Below the pieces are notes generated by a model, which was not told the DNA's origin, did no database searches, and saw only the letters and a program-made list of their open reading frames with translations. Positions 34,477 to 43,103 of a DNA stretch of 64,000 nucleotides are shown piece by piece. The translations under genes and the position numbers were made by a program. Each line of letters begins with the position of its first letter. Within the stretch, counting starts at the first letter, position 1. This stretch comes from Polaribacter aestuariivivens (GTDB lineage Bacteria > Bacteroidota > Bacteroidia > Flavobacteriales > Flavobacteriaceae), in NCBI RefSeq assembly GCF_005885675.1, contig NZ_VANR01000001.1:620001-684000 (forward strand), in the 5' to 3' direction.

Positions 34477-35532
34477 ATGAATAAAAAAATAATTATTTTC
34501 TTAGCACTTTTTTTAAGTGTTTCAACTACTTTTTCTCAAAAAAAAGGTAAGAAATATAATATTAGAACGATTGCTTTTTACAATTTAGAAAATCTTTTTG
34601 ACACCATAAATGACACTTCTATTAATGACGAAGCAAGTCCAATGATGGAGTTAAAATCAAACAGATCCAAAGTATATTGGGACAAGATTGATAAACTAGG
34701 AAGTACTATTGCTCAAATTGGTTTAGACAAAGCAAATACAAGTCCTGCAATTATTGGAGTTTCTGAAGTTGAAAATTTAAGTGTTTTAGAAGATTTGGTA
34801 AAATCGAAACATTTGGCTAGTAAACATTATGGTATTATACATTATGATTCGCCTGATAAAAGAGGAATAGATGTTGCCCTATTATATCAAAAAAGATATT
34901 TTAAACCAGTATATCATGAGGCTTTTAACCCAAATATTTATAGAGAAAACAGAAAAGTATACACAAGAGATCAATTGTTAGTTTCTGGTTATTTAGATGA
35001 TGAGTTGATTCATTTAATTGTAAATCACTGGCCTTCTAGAAGTGGTGGAGAAGCTAAAAGTAGACCTTTGAGAGAAAAAGCAGCTTTTCAAAACACTAAA
35101 ATAATTGCTCAAATAAGAGATAAAGAACCGAATGCAAAAATTTTAATAATGGGCGATTTTAACGATGATCCTATAAACTCTAGTTTTAAAGAAGTTTTAA
35201 AAACGAAAAGTAGAAAAAGAGATGTTGAAAAAAACGATATATACAATCCGTATGAAGATTTACACAGAAGAGGATTTAACACCTTAGCATACAGAGATAA
35301 TTTAAATCTTTTTGACATGATTTTAATCTCATCACCTTTACTGGATAAAGGCAAAAAAGATTTTTCTACTTATAAAATGTTTCAAGCAAATATTTTTAAC
35401 AAGCGTTTTTTAAGTCAGAAAAAAGGAAAATACAAAGGATACCCTTTCAGAAGTTTTTCTAATGGAGCTTATACTGGTGGTTACTCAGACCACTTTCCAG
35501 TGTATATGTATTTGATTAAAGAACAGCAATAA
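34477..35532 (+). CDS. Secreted endonuclease/exonuclease/phosphatase family protein
   Basis: A 351-residue protein from MNKKIIIFLALF; an upstream in-frame ATG overlaps the promoter region and is rejected. The signal peptide ends near TTFSQ. EEP-fold landmarks: YNLENLFDT near 27, catalytic Glu in GVSEVENL near 93, NHWPSRSGG near 184, GDFNDDP near 225 and SDHFPVYMY near the C-terminus. Such enzymes hydrolyse phosphodiester bonds in DNA, RNA or lipids; nuclease activity is the likeliest reading. With the divergent TonB receptor/DUF5689 pair it may act on extracellular nucleic acid. Confidence 0.88.
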   Translation: MNKKIIIFLALFLSVSTTFSQKKGKKYNIRTIAFYNLENLFDTINDTSINDEASPMMELKSNRSKVYWDKIDKLGSTIAQIGLDKANTSPAIIGVSEVENLSVLEDLVKSKHLASKHYGIIHYDSPDKRGIDVALLYQKRYFKPVYHEAFNPNIYRENRKVYTRDQLLVSGYLDDELIHLIVNHWPSRSGGEAKSRPLREKAAFQNTKIIAQIRDKEPNAKILIMGDFNDDPINSSFKEVLKTKSRKRDVEKNDIYNPYEDLHRRGFNTLAYRDNLNLFDMILISSPLLDKGKKDFSTYKMFQANIFNKRFLSQKKGKYKGYPFRSFSNGAYTGGYSDHFPVYMYLIKEQQ

Positions 35533-35557
35533 TACTGTATCATTAAAAATGATAAAA

Positions 35558-35592
35558 TAAAAAACCCGAAACTTTATAGTTTCGGGTTTTTT
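35558..35592. terminator. Bidirectional terminator
   Basis: AAAACCCGAAACT/AGTTTCGGGTTTT stem with a TTAT loop and long T-runs, between the convergent nuclease and rng genes. Confidence 0.88.
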
Positions 35593-35627
35593 TTGATAAA
35601 AAATTATTGCCTTTTACATTTATAAAT

Positions 35628-37157
35628 TTACTCTTTTACAGATTTAAAAGTATAATGTAAGTATGTGTAAGCATCTCTAGGTATAATAGTAATCCACTTT
35701 TTGTATTTTAAATACCATTTAAAACGTATAGAATTTACGCCTTTTAATAAATAAGCAGCTATAAAAGGATGCAAGTGTAATTGTATCTTTTTATTTTTTG
35801 GATTAGAAATAAATTTTTCTAAATCTGCTTCAATTTTGTCTAATAAGACAATTGGCGCTTCTACTTCTCCATTTTTATTTGGATTGGTTTCGGTAGTTTT
35901 TATACTTAACTCTGGTCTTACCCTTTGTCTTGTAATTTGTACCAAACCAAATTTACTTGGAGGTAATATTTTATGCTTTGTTCTATCCAAAGCCATCTGT
36001 TCTTTCAAATGCTGATACAATTTATTTCTGTTTTCAGCCTTGTGCATATCAATAAAATCAACAACAATAATACCTCCCATATCACGCAATTGCAATTGGC
36101 GAGCTATTTCAGTAGCTGAAATTAAATTTACTTCTAATGCAGTGTCTTCTTGAGAACCTGCTTTATTAGAACGGTTTCCGCTATTAACATCAATAACATG
36201 TAAGGCTTCTGTATGCTCTATAACTAAATAGGCACCTTTGCTCATGGAAACAGTTTTTCCAAACGATGTTTTAATTTGTCTTTCTATTCCGTATTTTTCA
36301 AAAATCGGAGTTTCAGATCTGTGTAGTTTTACAATGTTTTCCTTTTCAGGATAAATTTCTTGTAAATACTCTTTAATTTCTACTTTCAGTGTTTCATCAT
36401 TTGTTACAATATTTGTAAAAGAATCGTTCATAACATCTCTTAAAATTGAAGATGCTCTGTTTAATTCACTCAATATTTTTGTTGGAGTGTTTGTGTTTGC
36501 AATTCGTTTGCACATTGTTTTCCAACGTTCTAATGAGTTTTGCAAATCTTTATCTAACTCTGCTACTTTTTTGCCTTCGGCAACAGTTCTTAGAATTACA
36601 CCAAAACCCTTAGGTTTAATGCTTTTTGCTAATCTTTTTAAGCGTTCTTTTTCTTTTGGGTCTTCTATTTTTTGTGAAACAGAAACTCTGTTTGAAAAAG
36701 GAACTAAAACTAAAAATCTACCAGCTATAGAAAGTTCGGAACTTAATCTTGGCCCTTTTGTAGAAATTGGTTCTTTTACAATTTGTACCAACAGGTTTTG
36801 TCCTGTTTTTAATACTTTGTTAATACTACCGTCTTTGTTAATGTCTTCCTCAAATCGGAAGTTTTTTAAAGTGAACTCTTTATACTTACCTGTGCTTACT
36901 TTCTTAATGAATGTATTTAATGAATTTACTTGCGCACCCAAATCATGGTAATGTAAAAACCCATCTTTTGGGTAACCTACATTTACGAATGCTGCGTTTA
37001 AACCTGTTAACACTTTTCCTATTTTGGCTAAAAAAATATCGCCAACAGAAAATTTATTACCAGTTGTTTCATTATTTAATTCAATAAGTTTTCCATCTCT
37101 TAATAAGGCAAAATCAATATCAGATGAATTTGAACGAATTATTAATTCTGTTTTCAT
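35628..37157 (-). CDS. rng: Ribonuclease G/E family endoribonuclease
   Basis: A 509-residue single-strand RNA endonuclease that acts in rRNA and mRNA processing. It has an S1 domain near 38-125 (KVLTGLNAAFVNVGYPKDGFL), the RNase H-like core and the DNase I-like site with catalytic Asp323 in HVIDVNSGN and Asp367 in IVVDFIDMH. It lacks the long degradosome scaffold of E. coli RNase E, so it is RNase G-sized. The upstream leader (37158-37260) carries two small stem-loops, a position where RNase E in enterobacteria autoregulates. Confidence 0.94.
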   Translation of the reverse strand: MKTELIIRSNSSDIDFALLRDGKLIELNNETTGNKFSVGDIFLAKIGKVLTGLNAAFVNVGYPKDGFLHYHDLGAQVNSLNTFIKKVSTGKYKEFTLKNFRFEEDINKDGSINKVLKTGQNLLVQIVKEPISTKGPRLSSELSIAGRFLVLVPFSNRVSVSQKIEDPKEKERLKRLAKSIKPKGFGVILRTVAEGKKVAELDKDLQNSLERWKTMCKRIANTNTPTKILSELNRASSILRDVMNDSFTNIVTNDETLKVEIKEYLQEIYPEKENIVKLHRSETPIFEKYGIERQIKTSFGKTVSMSKGAYLVIEHTEALHVIDVNSGNRSNKAGSQEDTALEVNLISATEIARQLQLRDMGGIIVVDFIDMHKAENRNKLYQHLKEQMALDRTKHKILPPSKFGLVQITRQRVRPELSIKTTETNPNKNGEVEAPIVLLDKIEADLEKFISNPKNKKIQLHLHPFIAAYLLKGVNSIRFKWYLKYKKWITIIPRDAYTYLHYTFKSVKE

Positions 37158-37260
37158 ACTGAAAATGGTTTTAACACTGCACTTAATTGTGCAGATGGAT
37201 TAATTTTGATCAGGTATTTTGTAATACCGTGAGAAGATTTACAGCCTTACACTGCTTGCA
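37158..37260 (-). other. Structured leader upstream of rng
   Basis: On the minus strand two short hairpins precede the rng ATG: GGTATT/AATACC (37213-37228) and CTGCAC/GTGCAG (37177-37194). Neither has a T-run, so they are not terminators. They could be part of a 5' untranslated region that RNase G itself recognises. Confidence 0.4.
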
Positions 37261-37319
37261 AACCTTCAAATGTCAATGAACTTTTGTGATTGGTTTTTCT
37301 TTTCGCTAAACAATAAACG

Positions 37320-37345
37320 AAAAAGTAAGCGAATGCTTACTTTTT
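37320..37345 (-). terminator. Terminator of the HU and 29-residue genes
   Basis: AAAAAGTAAGC/GCTTACTTTTT, 11 bp with a 4-base loop. It overlaps the last codons and the TAA of the 29-residue gene. Confidence 0.75.
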
Positions 37346-37426
37346 CTTGTGTCTATTTGCTCTAGCTCTTTTCTTTCTTTTGTGTGTAGAGATTTTTGCT
37401 CTCTTTCTTTTTTTACCACTTGGCAT
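37337..37426 (-). CDS. Very small, highly basic ribosomal-type protein
   Basis: A 29-residue protein, MPSGKKRKRAKISTHKRKKR then ARANRHKKK; more than half the residues are Lys, Arg or His. Its pattern resembles the tiny AURKAIP1/COX24-like bS22 proteins of ribosomes in other phyla, and proteins of this type are conserved across Bacteroidota. It lies 46 nt after the HU gene on the same strand and shares its transcript; a terminator overlaps its stop codon. It is too short for most gene callers. The family assignment is from memory of the pattern and not proven. Confidence 0.72.
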   Translation of the reverse strand: MPSGKKRKRAKISTHKRKKRARANRHKKK

Positions 37427-37472
37427 AATGCTTGTTGTTTTAAAAACCTAAAAGGTTTTGATTAATGTATTG

Positions 37473-37763
37473 TTACTTAACAGCTACTTTACTTTTTACA
37501 CCTTCTGTAAAAGTTTTTGCTGGTTTAAAAGCTGGAATATTATGAGCTGGAATCTTAATAGTTGTATTTTTAGAAATATTTCTACCAGTTTTTTCTGCTC
37601 TTGTTTTGATAATGAAACTACCAAAACCTCTTAAATAAACGTTATCGCCATTTTCTAATGCATCTTTAACTTCAGTCATAAATGCTTCAACAGTTGCTAA
37701 AACATCTGTTTTTTCGATTCCTGATTTATCTGAAATTTTTGATACGATATCTGCTTTCGTCAT
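37473..37763 (-). CDS. HU-family DNA-binding protein
   Basis: A 96-residue nucleoid protein that bends DNA. It has the HU helical base (MTKADIVSKISDKSGIEKTD) and the arm GFGSFIIKTRAEKTGRNISK near 47-66, with the conserved IPAHNIPAFKPAKTF near 71-85. HU acts as a dimer in chromosome packaging. Its promoter at 37814-37842 is a good consensus, and its initial transcribed region is shared with that of rplU. Confidence 0.95.
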   Translation of the reverse strand: MTKADIVSKISDKSGIEKTDVLATVEAFMTEVKDALENGDNVYLRGFGSFIIKTRAEKTGRNISKNTTIKIPAHNIPAFKPAKTFTEGVKSKVAVK

Positions 37764-37813
37764 GATTCTATTTTTACTATATTTTTATTAATTTACTTTC
37801 AAAAATGCGGATG

Positions 37814-37842
37814 CAAATATATGACAATTAATCAATTCCAAA
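37814..37842 (-). promoter_or_regulatory. Promoter of the HU gene
   Basis: On the minus strand TTTG (37839-37842), 17-bp spacer, TATATTTG (37814-37821), followed by CATCCGCATTTT. The same 20-base -7/initial sequence occurs at the rplU promoter. Confidence 0.75.
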
Positions 37843-37901
37843 AAGATTAAGACTTAAATTTATGTGAATTTTAAAATGTAGTTTTGTAATTCTATTTTTT
37901 T

Positions 37902-38948
37902 ATGATGAAATTTTATAACAAACTAATATACTGGTATTTAAAAAACAAACGTACACTTCCTTGGCGTGAAACCCAAAACCCATATTTTATTTGGTTGAGC
38001 GAAATTATGCTTCAACAAACAAGAGTTGCCCAAGGTTTGTCTTATTATTTAAAATTTACAACCACTTTTCCGACAGTTTTTGACCTCGCAAAAGCAGACG
38101 AAAGTACCGTTTTAAAAATGTGGCAAGGTTTGGGGTATTATTCTCGTGCAAGAAACCTTCATTATAGCGCAAAATACATTGTAAATGAACTTAATGGTGT
38201 TTTCCCATCAACCTATAAAGAAATTATAAAACTAAAAGGTGTTGGTGATTATACAGCTTCTGCAATTGCTTCTATTTGTTTTAATGAACCTACTGCAGTT
38301 GTAGATGGAAATGTTTATAGAGTACTTTCTCGGTATTTTGGAATTTACACAGCAATTAACTCAACTGAAGGAATTAAGGAATTTAAAACCTTAGCACAAT
38401 CTTTAATTGACAAAAAACAACCAGGAACTTACAACCAAGCAATAATGGATTTTGGTGCAACACAATGCAAACCTCAAAATCCTTTGTGTGAATCGTGTCC
38501 TTTTAATGATAGCTGTGTTGCTTTTGAAAAAAATCTTGTTAAAGAACTGCCTGTAAAAGAAAAAAAAATAAAAGTTCGTAAACGATATTTTAATTATTTG
38601 GTTATTAAAACAGAAGACCAGAAAACCATTTTATCTGAAAGAAAAGGGAAAGGAATTTGGCAAGGTTTATACCAATTTCCGCTAATTGAGAGTGACAAAA
38701 GCATCAATCAAAAAGAAATAGTTAATTCAGAAAAATTTATTGATTTATTTCCTAACGAAACAACAATTTCACTTTACAATAAAAAAGAAATTATACATAA
38801 ACTATCTCATCAACATTTGTATACTAGTTTTTGGATTGTTGAAACAAAATCACTTAAAAAGGCAACTATTTCTTGGAATAAAATTAAACAATTTCCAGTT
38901 CCAGTTTTAGTTGCCAACTTTTTGGAAGAATTTCAACCTAAAAATTAA
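37902..38948 (+). CDS. mutY: A/G-specific adenine glycosylase
   Basis: A 348-residue DNA repair enzyme that removes adenine mispaired with 8-oxoguanine. The glycosylase domain has EIMLQQTRVAQGLSYY near 34-49, the helix-hairpin-helix KLKGVGDYTASAIASI near 109-124 with the catalytic Asp following in AVVDGNVYRV, and the 4Fe-4S cysteines C-x6-C-x2-C-x5-C (CKPQNPLCESCPFNDSC). The C-terminal NUDIX-like domain reads 8-oxoG. A second ATG directly after the first is an equal start. A TAGTTTTG at 37879-37886 may be the -7 box. Confidence 0.96.
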   Translation: MMKFYNKLIYWYLKNKRTLPWRETQNPYFIWLSEIMLQQTRVAQGLSYYLKFTTTFPTVFDLAKADESTVLKMWQGLGYYSRARNLHYSAKYIVNELNGVFPSTYKEIIKLKGVGDYTASAIASICFNEPTAVVDGNVYRVLSRYFGIYTAINSTEGIKEFKTLAQSLIDKKQPGTYNQAIMDFGATQCKPQNPLCESCPFNDSCVAFEKNLVKELPVKEKKIKVRKRYFNYLVIKTEDQKTILSERKGKGIWQGLYQFPLIESDKSINQKEIVNSEKFIDLFPNETTISLYNKKEIIHKLSHQHLYTSFWIVETKSLKKATISWNKIKQFPVPVLVANFLEEFQPKN

Positions 38949-38991
38949 TGATATTTTAGTACATTTGATTATAATTTTACAAACTTTTAAG

Positions 38992-39054
38992 TTTGTCACC
39001 TCGAGCGCAGTCGAGAGGTTGAATTTAGGTCTCGACTGCGCTCGACCTGACAAA
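38992..39054. repeat. GC-rich palindromic repeat, paired copies
   Basis: Two inverted copies of the core TCTCGACTGCGCTCGA (39001-39016 inverted, 39030-39045 direct) with flanking TTTGTCA/TGACAAA form 25-base arms around a 13-base loop. It fills the gap between mutY and ssb. Same family as copies at 45-53 kb. Confidence 0.92.
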
Positions 39055-39064
39055 ATATTAAGCT

Positions 39065-39499
39065 ATGGCAGGTACAATTAACAAAGTAATTTTGATTGGA
39101 AATTTGGGTGATGACGTGAAAATGCATTATTTTGATGATCAAAATTGTGTGGGACGTTTCCCAATTGCAACTTCAGAAAGTTATACCAGTAAACAAACTG
39201 GAGAAAAAGTAACCAATACAGATTGGCACAATATTGTTGTAAGAAATGGTTTGGCTAAAGTTTGTGAAAAATATTTATCTAAAGGTGATAAAGTATATGT
39301 AGAGGGGAAATTAAAAAACAGACAGTGGGAACAAGATGGCGTAAAACGCTATTCTACAGAAGTACAGGTTACTGAAATGACAATGTTAACTACAAAAAAG
39401 AATTCTGAAAGTAACAATTATCCACCTCAACAAAACGTAGCAAAACCTTCTGAAACAAAATCAATTGCTCCAGAAGAAAATGACGATTTACCTTTTTAA
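39065..39499 (+). CDS. ssb: Single-stranded DNA-binding protein
   Basis: A 144-residue SSB. The OB fold covers 1-110 (MAGTINKVILIGNLGDDVKM, TDWHNIVVRNGLAKVCEKYL, YVEGKLKNRQWEQDG). A short Asn/Pro/Gln-rich linker precedes the acidic tail ending EENDDLPF, which recruits replication and repair partners. It is placed between mutY and gldE, an order found in other Bacteroidota. Confidence 0.96.
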   Translation: MAGTINKVILIGNLGDDVKMHYFDDQNCVGRFPIATSESYTSKQTGEKVTNTDWHNIVVRNGLAKVCEKYLSKGDKVYVEGKLKNRQWEQDGVKRYSTEVQVTEMTMLTTKKNSESNNYPPQQNVAKPSETKSIAPEENDDLPF

Positions 39500-39517
39500 C
39501 ATTAAAAAAAATTAAAA

Positions 39518-40846
39518 TTGGATCCAGATCCCCAATTATTATTTTACGTTTTAGCTTCTATTGATTTCATTATTTCTTTAAATGGAATTGCACTTCTTTT
39601 ATTGCTTTTAAGTTCTGCACTTGTTTCTGGTACAGAAGTTGCTTTTTTCTCGCTATCTCAAACAGATCTTAATGAACTTTCTAAAAACGGAAAAGAACAA
39701 AATATTGTTGTTACTTTATTAGAAAGACCCAGAAAATTATTAGCAACCATATTAATTACAAATAATTTTATAAATATTTTAATTGTATTACTATTTGCAT
39801 CTTTAGCAGATACACTCTTTGGAAACTTCAACTATTCATTAAACTTAGGTTTTTTTGAAGTATCTGTTCGTTTTTTCATAGAAATAATTTTAGTAACCTT
39901 CTTAATTTTATTATTTGGTGAGGTTTTACCAAAAGTATATGCTTCTAGAAACGCATTACGTTTCTCTAAAGCAATGTCTAAATTTATTCATGTTATAAAT
40001 TTTATTTTAACCCCATTTACAATGCCATTAATTAGTTTAACAAAATGGATTGAAAAGAAGCTGGGTAGTAAAGGAAGTAATTTTTCGGTAGAAACATTAT
40101 CACAAGCATTAGAATTAACCTCACAAGGAGCAACCACAAAAGACGAACAAAAAATTTTACAAGGAATCGTAAATTTTGGAAATACAGAAACCGTACAAAT
40201 TATGAAACCTCGAATTGATATTTTTGCACTTTCAGACGAGGAACCTTATGATGTAGTTTTAGAAAAAATTCTAGAAAATGGGTATTCTAGAAATCCTGTT
40301 TATCATGAAAATATAGACAATATTGTGGGCGTTTTGTACGCCAAAGATTTGTTGGCACACCTTTATAAAAAGTCTTTCGAATGGCAAAATTTGGTAAGAG
40401 AACCGTTTTTTGTACCAGAAAACAAAAAATTAGACGACTTGTTAGGTGATTTTAGAGCCATTAAAAACCACTTAGCCATTGTTGTTGATGAGTATGGAGG
40501 CACAAGTGGTTTAGTTACCTTAGATGATGTTATAGAGGAAATCGTTGGTGATATTAATGATGAATTTGATGATGAAGATTTAGCCTACTCTAAAATAGAT
40601 GAAAACAATTATATTTTTGAAGGAAAAACTACCATTAAAGATTTTTGTAAAGTTTTAGACGATGAAGATGAAGCCATTTTTGAAGAAGAAAAAGGCGAAA
40701 GCGAAACTTTGGCAGGTTTTATATTAGAAATTTCTGGAAAATTTCCAAGAAGAGGAGAAAAAATAAAGTTTAAGAACTATACGTTTACTATTGAAGCGTT
40801 AGATAGAAAACGTATTAAACAAGTAAAAGCAACCAGAAATGCGTAA
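39518..40846 (+). CDS. gldE: Gliding motility-associated protein GldE
   Basis: A 442-residue membrane protein of the HlyC/CorC (CNNM) type: a DUF21 membrane domain (about 15-190, four segments, with SGTEVAFFSLSQTDLNEL), two CBS domains (about 210-330) and a transporter-associated C-terminal domain (about 345-440). GldE is needed with GldD for type IX secretion-dependent gliding in Flavobacterium. The start is TTG at 39518: no in-frame ATG occurs until after the membrane domain, so TTG must be used. It overlaps gldD by 8 nt. Confidence 0.92.
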   Translation: MDPDPQLLFYVLASIDFIISLNGIALLLLLLSSALVSGTEVAFFSLSQTDLNELSKNGKEQNIVVTLLERPRKLLATILITNNFINILIVLLFASLADTLFGNFNYSLNLGFFEVSVRFFIEIILVTFLILLFGEVLPKVYASRNALRFSKAMSKFIHVINFILTPFTMPLISLTKWIEKKLGSKGSNFSVETLSQALELTSQGATTKDEQKILQGIVNFGNTETVQIMKPRIDIFALSDEEPYDVVLEKILENGYSRNPVYHENIDNIVGVLYAKDLLAHLYKKSFEWQNLVREPFFVPENKKLDDLLGDFRAIKNHLAIVVDEYGGTSGLVTLDDVIEEIVGDINDEFDDEDLAYSKIDENNYIFEGKTTIKDFCKVLDDEDEAIFEEEKGESETLAGFILEISGKFPRRGEKIKFKNYTFTIEALDRKRIKQVKATRNA

Positions 40847-41390
40847 CTTTTTTTCAGTCCTTTTTGTATTCATTTTTATTTCTTGTAAAAATGATGTTTT
40901 ACCAAAACCAAAAGCCTATTTAAGCTTAACATATCCAGCAAAAAAATATAAAAAAATAACTCTTGAAAGACCTTATACTTTTCAAGTTTTAAAAAATACT
41001 GATGTAATTGACGAGCCAAATAATTGGCTAAAAATTAAATACCCAAATTTAAAAGCTTCCTTAGATATTACATACAGACCCGTAAATAACAATATAAAAG
41101 AATTATTAACAGAGGCTGAAAAATTAGTTTTTAAACACGCTGTAAAAGCAGAACAAATTATTCCTAAAGATTTTGTGAACAGTAAGAAAAAGGTTTTTGG
41201 AAGCATGTATGAAATTACCGGAAATGCAGCTTCACAATTACAATTTCATGTTACAGATAGCACAAAAAACTTCATAAAAGGGTCTTTATATTTTTATGCA
41301 AAACCAAATTACGATTCTATTTTACCTGCTGTTGCCTACATTAAAGAAGATATTTTTCAACTTATAGAAAGTTTGGAATGGAGGAAGTAA
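40839..41390 (+). CDS. gldD: Gliding motility lipoprotein GldD
   Basis: A 183-residue lipoprotein; lipobox FISC gives Cys16. The mature part starts KNDVLPKPKAYLSLTYPAKKY, typical of GldD, and ends QLIESLEWRK. GldD is essential for gliding and type IX secretion; its exact place in the machine is not clear. The gene overlaps gldE by 8 nt, the standard pairing. Confidence 0.92.
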   Translation: MRNFFSVLFVFIFISCKNDVLPKPKAYLSLTYPAKKYKKITLERPYTFQVLKNTDVIDEPNNWLKIKYPNLKASLDITYRPVNNNIKELLTEAEKLVFKHAVKAEQIIPKDFVNSKKKVFGSMYEITGNAASQLQFHVTDSTKNFIKGSLYFYAKPNYDSILPAVAYIKEDIFQLIESLEWRK

Positions 41391-41497
41391 CTTTTTAACT
41401 TCAAGTAAAAATACCTGTTTTACTAAACAGAAAATAAAACGCTAGAAATTTTCTATGATTTTTAAGTTATTTGGTAGTCTAACCAAACTTAATAATT

Positions 41498-43054
41498 ATG
41501 AAAAAAAGATTTATTAATACTACAATTTTAGCAATATCATTTTGCTTATTTTATTCGTGTAATACAAAGGAAAAAGTAATATTAATTCCAGAATATACAA
41601 TTTCTATAGACTCTATTTCTAACTCAAATGCACCTGCTTTACAATCTTTTTCTCACGGAATTTCAGGTGATAATTGGTTACTTTTTGCAGGAAGAACAAA
41701 TAAAAAAGCAGACGATGGTGGCTTGCATGATATGAGAAAAAATAGTGACTATGCAGAAGAATCTTTTCCTCCAACTTCTTTTAACGAAAGTATTTATGTG
41801 TATAATCCATCTACAAATGCAGTACCTGAAAGTATTACAATTAATGAAATGATAGCTGCTGTAGCAGAAAACTTCGCATCTTATAACTTAGAGACACTCA
41901 CAAAATATACTACTGTTTTTAGAAACACAAATGCATTGGTAAAACAAGTTGAAGACTATTTATTTATTGTTGGTGGTTTTGGTCCACTAGATTTTGAAAA
42001 CCCTAAAAACGGATATACAACTTACAATCAAGTTGCTCGAATTCACATTCCATCTATGATTCATTTAGTAAAAAAAGAATATGCTAAAGTTGTAGAATCA
42101 GAACTATTTGCGTTTACTGAAAATGAAAACCTAATTAGTACTGGAGGAGAATTGCATTATATTGGAGGAAGTGAGATTAACAATGGTACTTTTTATTTAG
42201 TTGGAGGTCATAATTTTGGAAAAAGTGCTCCATTGTTTTCTAATGGTCAAAAATATGTTGATGCAGTGTATCCTTTTTCTGTTGCTAATGCTGCAGAACC
42301 ATCATCTTTAAGTGTTACTGTAAATGCTCCAATTTCTGATATTAGTGACCCAAAAGGAGTTTCTTCTGATGATAACTCAATTTTTAGAAGAAGAGATGGC
42401 CCAATTACGCCTTCTTTATATTACAATACTTTAAATCAAGAATTAGAAGAAAGTATTGCAATTTATGCTGGAGTTTTTAAACCTGGTGAAGATTTACAAG
42501 CCTGGAATGACGCTATTTACGTGCATCCAAATTGGGCAAATAGTAACAATAAATTATATACTTATGACAAAGCATATAACCAAAAAAACTTAAATGTATA
42601 CTCTGCTCCAAATATAGTAGCTTATGATGCTTCTACTAAAATTTTACATACTTTTTTATTAGGAGGAATTGGAGATGGAAACACAAGTAAAGAAGTGCGT
42701 TTATCTGGATTTACAAACACAGGAACACATATTAAGTTATTTGTAGAAAGCAATCCGTTAACAAGTACAAATAGTACTTTTAGTCAAAACTTATTTGCAA
42801 ATAATAATACCAATTCGAAACCTTTTTATGGTGCAGAAGCCATTTTCTTTCCATCTAATAATTTTCAAAGCACATCAGTATCTCCAGATATTTTAGACAC
42901 AAATACCGTTTTTGGAGAAACAAAAACAAGTGTAGAAATTGGATACGTTTTTGGTGGCATAGAGGCTTTTGCTTCACATCCAGGAACTTATGGTGTAACA
43001 AAATCTAGAGCTTCTAACAAAGTTTGGAAAGTAACTTTAACCAAAAAGTTTTAA
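41498..43054 (+). CDS. Lipoprotein with kelch-like repeats
   Basis: A 518-residue lipoprotein; lipobox FYSC gives Cys21. The chain has repeated beta-blade features typical of kelch propellers: GDNWLLFAGRTNKK near 57, YLFIVGGFGPLDF near 152, GTFYLVGGHNFGK near 229, LHTFLLGGIGDGN near 386 and VFGGIEAFASHPG near the end. This suggests one propeller on the cell surface or in the periplasm. Ligand and pathway are unknown. It stands alone as a transcription unit. Confidence 0.83.
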   Translation: MKKRFINTTILAISFCLFYSCNTKEKVILIPEYTISIDSISNSNAPALQSFSHGISGDNWLLFAGRTNKKADDGGLHDMRKNSDYAEESFPPTSFNESIYVYNPSTNAVPESITINEMIAAVAENFASYNLETLTKYTTVFRNTNALVKQVEDYLFIVGGFGPLDFENPKNGYTTYNQVARIHIPSMIHLVKKEYAKVVESELFAFTENENLISTGGELHYIGGSEINNGTFYLVGGHNFGKSAPLFSNGQKYVDAVYPFSVANAAEPSSLSVTVNAPISDISDPKGVSSDDNSIFRRRDGPITPSLYYNTLNQELEESIAIYAGVFKPGEDLQAWNDAIYVHPNWANSNNKLYTYDKAYNQKNLNVYSAPNIVAYDASTKILHTFLLGGIGDGNTSKEVRLSGFTNTGTHIKLFVESNPLTSTNSTFSQNLFANNNTNSKPFYGAEAIFFPSNNFQSTSVSPDILDTNTVFGETKTSVEIGYVFGGIEAFASHPGTYGVTKSRASNKVWKVTLTKKF

Positions 43055-43071
43055 TTGATAAGAGATTTAGA

Positions 43072-43103
43072 AAAAGAGGTTTAATTAATTTTAGACCTCT
43101 TTT
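43072..43103. terminator. Terminator at the convergent ends
   Basis: AAAAGAGGT (43072-43080) pairs with ACCTCTTTT (43095-43103) over a 14-base loop, between the kelch-like gene and the MutS homologue; it overlaps the latter's stop codon. Confidence 0.65.

Noticed and set aside
36487..36951. Long open frame antisense to rng
   Set aside because: It lies fully inside the conserved RNase G/E coding region and is a codon-composition shadow.
38992..39054. Intrinsic terminator of mutY
   Set aside because: The hairpin is strong but has no T-run and is a member of the interspersed repeat family, although it could still slow transcription.
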